Shown here: piece after piece, positions 58,869 through 64,000 of the stretch
How the letters are laid out: the number at the start of each line of letters is the position of its first letter
How positions within the stretch are numbered: position 1 is the first letter of the stretch
NCBI RefSeq assembly: GCF_001618005.1
Contig: NZ_LQXA01000024.1
Span: 1 to 64,000 of the forward strand
Origin: Clavibacter tessellarius
GTDB taxonomy: Bacteria; Actinomycetota; Actinomycetes; Actinomycetales; Microbacteriaceae
Direction: 5' to 3'
Length of the DNA: 64,000 nt
The notes under the pieces: generated by a model
What the model was told of the DNA's origin: nothing
Databases searched by the model: none
Seen by the model: only the letters and a program-made list of their open reading frames with translations
Translations under genes and position numbers: made by a program

Positions 58869-58925
58869 CCTGCGAGGCTCGGCCAGGCAGGCCCCGGCCG
58901 CACCTCCTCCACGAGATCGGCTCAG

Positions 58926-59999
58926 ATGGCGAACCACCCGCGACGCGACCCCGTCGCCGGCATCCCCGGCGGACTGCCCGCCGTCTCGTACGTCATGCCG
59001 ATCCTGAACGAGGCGGCGCACGTGCGCGCGGCGGTCGAGAGCATGATGCGCCAGGACTACGGCGGCGACTTCGAGGTCGTCCTCGCGCTGGGCCCGAGCA
59101 CCGACGGCACGACGGAGGTCGTGCGCGAGATGGCCCGGGCGGATCCGCGCATCACGAGCGTGGACAACCCCAGCGGCTCCACCCCCGGCGGCCTCAACGC
59201 CGCGATCCGCGCCACCCGGAACCCCGTGGTGATCCGCGTCGACGCGCACTCCCTCCTCCCGCGCGACTACACGCGCATCGCCGTCGAGACGCTGCAGGCG
59301 ACGGGCGCCGACAACGTCGGCGGCCTCATGTCGGCCGAGGGTCGGACGCCGTTCGAGAAGGCCGTCGCCCGCGCGTACGGCGCCCGCGTCGGCCTCGGCG
59401 GCACCGCGCATCACGTGGGCGGCGAGGAGGGGCCGGCGGAGACCGCGTACCTCGGGTCGTTCCGGCGTGACCGGCTCCTCGAGGTGGGGCTCTTCGACGA
59501 GGGGGTCCGTCGCGGCCAGGACTGGGAGCTCAACCGACGGCTCCGCCGGAGCGGCGGGCTCGTGTGGTTCACCCCGCGGATGAAGGTCACCTACCGCCCC
59601 CGCTCCACGTTCCCGTCGCTGGTCCGGCAGTTCTTCGCGACGGGGCTCTGGCGCGGCGAGCTGGCGCGCCGGTACCCGCGACAGAACGGCGTCCGCTACT
59701 TCGTGCCCCCCGTGGCGGTGGCGGGCGTGGCGACGGGGCTGCTCCTCGGCGCCGCCGGCGCGATCGGACCCGCCGTCGGGCTACCGGGCCTCCGCCGCCT
59801 GGTCGGCGCGTTCGCCGTCCCCGGCCTCTACGCGGGGTTCGTCCTCGTGAGCACGGTCGGCGTCGCGGCGCGCGACGGGGCGGCCACGATGCTGCGGTTC
59901 GCGGCGGTGCTGCCGTGCATCCACTTCAGCTGGGGCACCGGCTTCGTGCTGGGATTCCTGCACCTCACCGACGACCTCGACGGGCACACGGGACGATGA
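58926..59999 (+). CDS. Family 2 glycosyltransferase with C-terminal membrane segments
   Basis: A 357-aa membrane-associated transferase. The GT-A domain has VSYVMPILNEAAHVRAAVESMMRQDYGG and the metal-binding VIRVDAHSLLPRDYTRI; DQxW-like residues are seen in GQDWELNRRLRRSGG. Three hydrophobic segments lie near the C-terminus (about 260-345), as in ExoA-type polysaccharide transferases. It probably adds a sugar to a lipid-linked intermediate of a wall polymer. It is the first gene of four, overlapping the next by 4 bp (ATGA). Confidence 0.87.
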   Translation: MANHPRRDPVAGIPGGLPAVSYVMPILNEAAHVRAAVESMMRQDYGGDFEVVLALGPSTDGTTEVVREMARADPRITSVDNPSGSTPGGLNAAIRATRNPVVIRVDAHSLLPRDYTRIAVETLQATGADNVGGLMSAEGRTPFEKAVARAYGARVGLGGTAHHVGGEEGPAETAYLGSFRRDRLLEVGLFDEGVRRGQDWELNRRLRRSGGLVWFTPRMKVTYRPRSTFPSLVRQFFATGLWRGELARRYPRQNGVRYFVPPVAVAGVATGLLLGAAGAIGPAVGLPGLRRLVGAFAVPGLYAGFVLVSTVGVAARDGAATMLRFAAVLPCIHFSWGTGFVLGFLHLTDDLDGHTGR

Positions 60000-60817
60000 C
60001 CTCCGCGACCGACCCCGCCGCTCGCGGCCTGCCCGGATCCATCGCCGAGCTGCGCCGCGTCACGCAGCCGCCCGAGGTCCGGCTGCGCGCCAACGCCGAG
60101 CACTGGACTGCGCACCTCTACCTCCGCGACCTCTCGCCGTACCTCACGTGGCTGCTGCTCCGCACGCGCATCAGCGCCAACGGCGTCACGGTCGTGATGA
60201 TCCTCACCGGCTGGGCCGCCGCGGCCGCGCTCCTCATCCCGGGCATCGCCGGCGCGGCGCTCGCCCTGGTGCTCGGCCAGCTGCAGATGCTCGTGGACTG
60301 CTGCGACGGCGAGGTCGCGCGCTGGCGTCGGACCTCGTCGCCGGTCGGCCACTTCCTCGACGCAGTGGGGCACTACTCGACGGAGACCCTCATCGCGCTC
60401 GCGCTGGGGATCCGCGCGGCCGCCTACCCGTTCGAGGCGCCGGACGACCTCCCGTGGACGACGCTGGCCTTCGCCCTGGCGCTGGTCATCGTGCTGAACA
60501 AGGCCCTGAACGACATGGTGCGCGTGGCCCGCGCGTCGGCCGACCTGCCCAAGGCGCCCGCGGGCGCGGGGACCGTGGCCTCGCAGCGGTCGCTCATCGC
60601 CACCGCGCGCCGCATCGTGCGCTTCCTGCCCTTCCACCGGATGTTCCACTCGGTGGAGCTCACGATCGTGACCTTCGTCGTCGCGCTCGCGGGCCTCCTG
60701 CTCGGCCAGCCGGAGACCGACCGCGTCTTCCTCGTCGCGCTGGTGCCGCTCGCCGTGCTCGCGCTCGTGGGCCACTTCGTCATGATCGTCACCTCGCGCC
60801 GTCTGACCTCCGCGTGA
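59996..60817 (+). CDS. CDP-alcohol phosphatidyltransferase family protein
   Basis: A 273-aa membrane enzyme with about six hydrophobic segments. DCCDGEVARWRRTSSPVG and HFLDAVGHYSTE match the family motif D-x2-DG-x2-AR-x8-G-x3-D-x3-D except that the last Asp, the proposed catalytic base, is His. The enzyme would join a CDP-activated alcohol to a second alcohol, for example in making an inositol- or polyol-containing wall lipid. It lies between two glycosyltransferase genes with 4-bp overlaps on both sides, so it very likely serves the same polymer. Confidence 0.83.
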   Translation: MTSATDPAARGLPGSIAELRRVTQPPEVRLRANAEHWTAHLYLRDLSPYLTWLLLRTRISANGVTVVMILTGWAAAAALLIPGIAGAALALVLGQLQMLVDCCDGEVARWRRTSSPVGHFLDAVGHYSTETLIALALGIRAAAYPFEAPDDLPWTTLAFALALVIVLNKALNDMVRVARASADLPKAPAGAGTVASQRSLIATARRIVRFLPFHRMFHSVELTIVTFVVALAGLLLGQPETDRVFLVALVPLAVLALVGHFVMIVTSRRLTSA

Positions 60818-61689
60818 CCGGCTCCCTGCCGCGCGTCGGCGTCGTCGTGCTCAGCCAGGGGCGGCGTCCGGACGGCCTCGCCGCGGCCCTCGCGTCCGTC
60901 CTGCGGCAGGAGGGCGTCGCGCTCGACGTCGTCGTGGTCGGCAACGGCTGGGACCCGACGGGCCTGCCGGCCGGGGTCCGCGGTCTGCACCTCCCCGAGA
61001 ACCTCGGGATCCCGGCCGGCCGCAACGCCGGGGTGCCGCTCGTGGTCGGCGACGCGCTGTTCTTCCTCGACGACGACGAGACCGTCCCGAGCGCGTCGTT
61101 CGTCCGGGACGCACTCGCGCTGATGGGGGAGCGGGGCGACGTCGCGCTCGTCCAGCCGCGCATCGTCGACCCGACGGGAGCCGCCACGCCCCGCCGGTGG
61201 ATCCCACGGATCCGCAAGGGCGACCCGGCCGACTCGAGCGCCGTCTTCTCCGTGCTCGAGGGCGCGGTCGTCGTGCGCCGCGACGCGTTCGAGGCGGCCG
61301 ACGGCTGGGCGGGGGAGTTCTTCTACGCCCACGAGGGGATCGAGCTGGCCTGGCGGATCTGGGACCAGGGGCTGCGCGCCTGGTACGCCGGCGACCTCGT
61401 CGCCCACCATCCGGCCGTCGCGCCCACCCGGCACGCGGAGTACCACCGCCTGAACGCCCGCAACCGCGTCTGGCTCGCCCGCCGCAACCTGCCGCTGCCC
61501 CTCGTCCCCGTCTACGTCGGGACGTGGACGGCCGTGCAGCTGATCCGCAGCGCCCGCGGCGGCGACGGTCTGAGCACGTGGCTGCGCGGCTGGCGCGAGG
61601 GCTGGACCACCTCCCCGGGCCGACGCCGGCCCCTGTCCTGGCGGACCGTCGTCCGCATGACGCGCGCGGGCAGGCCGCCCGTCATCTGA
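60814..61689 (+). CDS. Family 2 glycosyltransferase (rhamnosyltransferase-like)
   Basis: A 291-aa cytosolic or peripheral transferase. RVGVVVLSQGRRPDGLAAALASVLRQ starts the GT-A fold, NLGIPAGRNAGVPLVVGDALFFLDDDETV carries the DDD metal motif, and GAVVVRRDAFEAADGWAGEFFYAHEGIELAWR the acceptor and catalytic part. This NxG(I/V)xxGRNxG pattern is common in WcaA/rhamnosyltransferase-type enzymes. The GTG overlaps the previous stop (GTGA, 60814-60817). It is followed after 97 bp by the glycerophosphotransferase. Confidence 0.85.
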   Translation: MTGSLPRVGVVVLSQGRRPDGLAAALASVLRQEGVALDVVVVGNGWDPTGLPAGVRGLHLPENLGIPAGRNAGVPLVVGDALFFLDDDETVPSASFVRDALALMGERGDVALVQPRIVDPTGAATPRRWIPRIRKGDPADSSAVFSVLEGAVVVRRDAFEAADGWAGEFFYAHEGIELAWRIWDQGLRAWYAGDLVAHHPAVAPTRHAEYHRLNARNRVWLARRNLPLPLVPVYVGTWTAVQLIRSARGGDGLSTWLRGWREGWTTSPGRRRPLSWRTVVRMTRAGRPPVI

Positions 61690-61786
61690 TCGTGACCCGG
61701 CATCCCGCGGTCACGATCTCCTACCGTTCCGCGCCCCCGACCGGGGCGGGGCCGGGGCCGTCCGGAGCGCTGGCTACGGTGGATGC

Positions 61787-63070
61787 ATGGGTCTCCTGAA
61801 CGACGCGCGCCTCGGCGTGCGCGCCATCCTCTCGCTCGTCCAGCAGCGTCGGGCTCGCGGATCCCTGCAGCGCAAGCTGGCGCTCCGGCCGCCGTCGCCG
61901 CAGGGCGAGTACCGCATCGCCGTGTACTTCGCCGACTCGGCCGTGAACATGTACCAGATCCGGCAGTGGTACCGGCCGCTGGCGGAGCTCGCCCGGACGC
62001 ACCCCGTCGTGATCCTCAGCCGCCACCCGAGCGGGGCGGACGCGCTCCTCGACGAGAGCCCGCTGCCGGTCGAGTACGTGCGCCGGGTGGCCGACCTCGA
62101 GCGGGTGATCGCGGAGCAGGACATCCGCATCGTCCTCTACGTCAACCAGAACACCCGCAACTTCCAGATGATGCGGTACGGGCGCCGCTGGCACGTCTTC
62201 GTCAACCACGGCGAGTCCGACAAGATGTACATGACCACGAACCAGTTCAAGGCCTACGACTACAGCCTCATCGCGGGGGACGCCGCCCGCGCGCGGCTCG
62301 GCAAGGTCCTCTGGGACTACGACCTCGACCGGCGCGCGATCCCCATCGGCCGCCCGCAGGCCGACCACTACGCGGGTGAGCTGCCGTTCACGCCGGACGA
62401 CCGGACCGTGGTCCTCTACGCCCCCACCTGGGAGGGGGACCGCGCCGCGGCCGCGTACGGGTCCATCGCCACGCACGGCGTCCCGCTCGTGCGCGACCTG
62501 GTCGCCACGGGCCGGCACCGGGTCCTGTACCGGCCGCATCCGCGCTCGGGCGTCGTCGACCCCGAGTACGCCCGTGCGGATCGCGAGATCGCGGCCGTGC
62601 TCGAGCGGGCGAACGCGCAGGACCCGTCGGCGCAGCACGTCGTCGACCGGTCCCGGGAGCTCGGCTGGCAGCTGTCCGCGGCCGACATGGCCATCGTCGA
62701 CATCTCGGCCATGGTCTACGACCGGCTGGCGGCGGGGAAGCCGCTCATGGTGACGCGACCCGTGCAGCCGGAGGCGCAGATCGACACCGACGGCTACCTC
62801 TCCGACTGCGAGTGGCTGACCGCCGACGACGCCCGCAGCATCGTCGCGCGCCTCGACGAGCTGCAGCACGACGCCGCGGCCGACCGCCGGCTCGCGGCGT
62901 GGGTGCGCCACTACTTCGGCGATGCGTCCCCGGGTGCCGCCACGGCCCGCTTCCACGCGGCGATCGAGCTCCTCCTGTCGGAGTGGGACCGGCACGCCGC
63001 CCTGCATGCGCGCGACGAGGCGACCGACGGCGGGGACGCAGAGGTGGACGACGAGGACGAGGAGTCCTGA
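61787..63070 (+). CDS. CDP-glycerol glycerophosphotransferase family protein (TagF-like)
   Basis: A 427-aa protein related to the teichoic acid glycerol- or ribitol-phosphate transferases. VVLYAPTWEGDRAAAAYGS and RVLYRPHPRSG carry the family's PTW and HP motifs (His in RPHPRSG). DMAIVDISAMVYDRLAAGKPLMV is the CDP-binding end, with SS-like replaced by ISAM. The acidic tail (DEATDGGDAEVDDEDEE) is unusual. No signal peptide; it acts at the cytoplasmic membrane face. TACGGT lies 6 nt before the ATG, so it may have its own leaderless promoter. The role in wall glycopolymer assembly is supported by the three genes upstream. Confidence 0.87.
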   Translation: MGLLNDARLGVRAILSLVQQRRARGSLQRKLALRPPSPQGEYRIAVYFADSAVNMYQIRQWYRPLAELARTHPVVILSRHPSGADALLDESPLPVEYVRRVADLERVIAEQDIRIVLYVNQNTRNFQMMRYGRRWHVFVNHGESDKMYMTTNQFKAYDYSLIAGDAARARLGKVLWDYDLDRRAIPIGRPQADHYAGELPFTPDDRTVVLYAPTWEGDRAAAAYGSIATHGVPLVRDLVATGRHRVLYRPHPRSGVVDPEYARADREIAAVLERANAQDPSAQHVVDRSRELGWQLSAADMAIVDISAMVYDRLAAGKPLMVTRPVQPEAQIDTDGYLSDCEWLTADDARSIVARLDELQHDAAADRRLAAWVRHYFGDASPGAATARFHAAIELLLSEWDRHAALHARDEATDGGDAEVDDEDEES

Positions 63071-63108
63071 TCGCGGGGAGGGCCGCGTGCTCGAGAGCCG
63101 TCCAGCCG

Positions 63109-63858
63109 CTAGCGCTTGGCGGCCTTCTTCTCCGCGATGCGGATCACGCGGGGCTTCTTCTCCGGCACGGCGAGGTCGGCCGGGAACGTCGCGGGCGCCG
63201 GGCCGAACGCCTGGCGGGAGCTCGCGACGATCTTGCCGCCGAGCATCCGGTTGCCGGTGCCGCCGATGACGGCGCCGATGCCGAAGGGCACCGCGCGGCC
63301 GAGCGCGCTGGCGCCCTGGTTCACGACGAATCGGCGGATGAAGGCGCGCTTGATGCGGTCGGCGATGGGCCCCATGGCGAACGACGGCAGGCCGGAGGTG
63401 ATCGCCCGGCCCCAATTCGCGTTCCGGTCCGTCGGCTGCCCCGAGAACTGGCCCGTGAACTGCTGGATGACCTGGGCGCCCGGTGCGCCGAGCATCATGG
63501 TCATGACGAGGGCCCGGGCCCGCACCGGATCCTCGACGGTGATGCCGTGGACCTCGGTGATGGACTGCGCGAAGAGCGCGCTCGCCTCGAGGAAGCCCGC
63601 GGTCTCGACGCCGGTCAGGGCGAGGGAGACGCCGGTGCCGATCCCGGGGATGACGGCGCTGGCGCCCACGGCGGCCCCGCCCGCGGTGACCGCGGTGAGG
63701 AAGCGCTTCTCCAGGATCGCGATGATGCGGTCGGGGGAGGCCTCCGGGTGGCGCGCGCGTATGGACCGGATGTGGGCGAGCACGACGGGGCGCTGCACGG
63801 ACAGGAGACGATCGATGCCCGTGGCCACGGCGGGATCGAGGTCGGGTGCGTCGTTCAT
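63109..63858 (-). CDS. Unrecognised Gly/Ala-rich membrane-associated protein
   Basis: A 249-aa protein I cannot assign with confidence. Residues 45-90 (AVTAGGAAVGASAVIPGIGTGVSLALTGVETAGFLEASALF) form hydrophobic helices that resemble EcsC- or DUF697-like proteins. A second hydrophobic Gly-rich stretch lies at 185-205, and the C-terminus is Lys/Arg-rich (VPEKKPRVIRIAEKKAAKR). No catalytic motif is visible. TAGGCT (plus strand 63865-63870) lies 6 nt before the ATG, a clean leaderless arrangement. It converges with the TagF-like gene, with 38 bp between them. Confidence 0.6.
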   Translation of the reverse strand: MNDAPDLDPAVATGIDRLLSVQRPVVLAHIRSIRARHPEASPDRIIAILEKRFLTAVTAGGAAVGASAVIPGIGTGVSLALTGVETAGFLEASALFAQSITEVHGITVEDPVRARALVMTMMLGAPGAQVIQQFTGQFSGQPTDRNANWGRAITSGLPSFAMGPIADRIKRAFIRRFVVNQGASALGRAVPFGIGAVIGGTGNRMLGGKIVASSRQAFGPAPATFPADLAVPEKKPRVIRIAEKKAAKR

Positions 63859-63870
63859 GGGGAGAGCCTA

Positions 63871-64000
63871 CGCGGCGGCAGCTGATCCTTCGTGCCCTCC
63901 GGGTCCGTGCCGCCCGCGCGATGTCCGGGGGTGCTCGAGAGGGTAGGCCGTAGAAGCATGGGGCGTTCGCGCTCTGGCTATTCCTTCATGTGGCGGATAA
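63871..64000. other. 130-bp window end without a supported gene
   Basis: This short end is less GC-rich from about 63940. An ATG at 63957 opens 14 codons (MGRSRSGYSFMWRI) to the edge; too little is visible to call a gene, though a plus-strand start here is possible. Confidence 0.2.

Noticed and set aside
1-64000. tRNA, rRNA, CRISPR array, IS element or prophage
   Set aside because: Looked for tRNA-like cloverleaf ends, short regularly spaced repeats, transposase motifs and terminal repeats; none were seen. This is a visual search only.
63957-64000. Partial gene starting MGRSRSGYSFMWRI at the window end
   Set aside because: Only 14 codons are visible, with no clear ribosome site or -10 hexamer at the right distance.

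Overview
The window is about 73% G+C with very strong GC3 bias. Its gene content is that of a Gram-positive actinobacterium, most probably Microbacteriaceae and close to Clavibacter. This is inferred from composition, the ClpS-DUF2017 pair, ROK-controlled sugar operons and teichoic-acid-type genes; no rRNA or housekeeping marker is present to prove it. I see no tRNA, rRNA, CRISPR array, insertion sequence or prophage. The stretch looks like ordinary chromosome, densely packed with many 4-bp ATGA or GTGA start/stop overlaps.

Layout. 1-2454: molybdenum-cofactor genes on the minus strand (moeA cut by the window edge, a DUF6457 protein, a MobA-like transferase). 2631-7675: a CPA1 antiporter, a quinone-detoxification-like dioxygenase/hydrolase pair, a surface Ltp-repeat protein and two small genes. 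7743-10128: a PRISE-type reductase and a DUF418 membrane protein, convergent. 10259-14081: an ABC-2 exporter plus NarL-type two-component system. 14388-18400: a CUT2 multiple-monosaccharide ABC transporter (chvE-mmsA-mmsB). 18805-21846: a minus-strand cluster of a SipW-type signal peptidase and three proteins with SipW-type signal sequences, separated from a divergent orphan histidine kinase (22176) by a 329-bp region that holds four 22-bp-phased CAAG elements.

23969-32282: a BCCT osmolyte transporter, a lipid kinase, a COG4637-like ATPase, a fatty-acid desaturase, a zinc alcohol dehydrogenase, a small membrane protein and a DinB-fold protein. 32314-40195: an alpha-mannoside operon (ROK repressor, CUT1 binding protein, two permeases, GH38 mannosidase). 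40369-42720: a heme-oxygenase-like diiron protein with a CDGSH iron-sulfur protein, and a zinc metallopeptidase. 42752-49055: a divergent second ROK regulator and a CUT1 transporter with a GH13 alpha-glucosidase. Neither CUT1 operon encodes an ATPase, so both probably borrow a shared MsiK-type ATPase. 49101-51783: AlkD-like repair protein, an epimerase, DUF2017 and ClpS. 51872-55660: a second ABC-2 exporter plus two-component module. 55790-58783: an aminotransferase and an HtrA-like protease. 58926-63070: a four-gene cell-wall glycopolymer cluster. 63109-63858: an unrecognised membrane-associated protein.

Sequence signals beyond genes: at least a dozen genes carry a -10-like hexamer (xAnnnT) placed 6-7 nt before the start codon, the arrangement of leaderless mRNAs. 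Two neighbouring promoters share the inverted repeat CATGC-N4-GCATG. Palindromic candidate operators lie in both ROK-controlled promoters. GGATCC is strongly over-represented. All functional assignments rest on motif and family recognition by eye; no database search was run.
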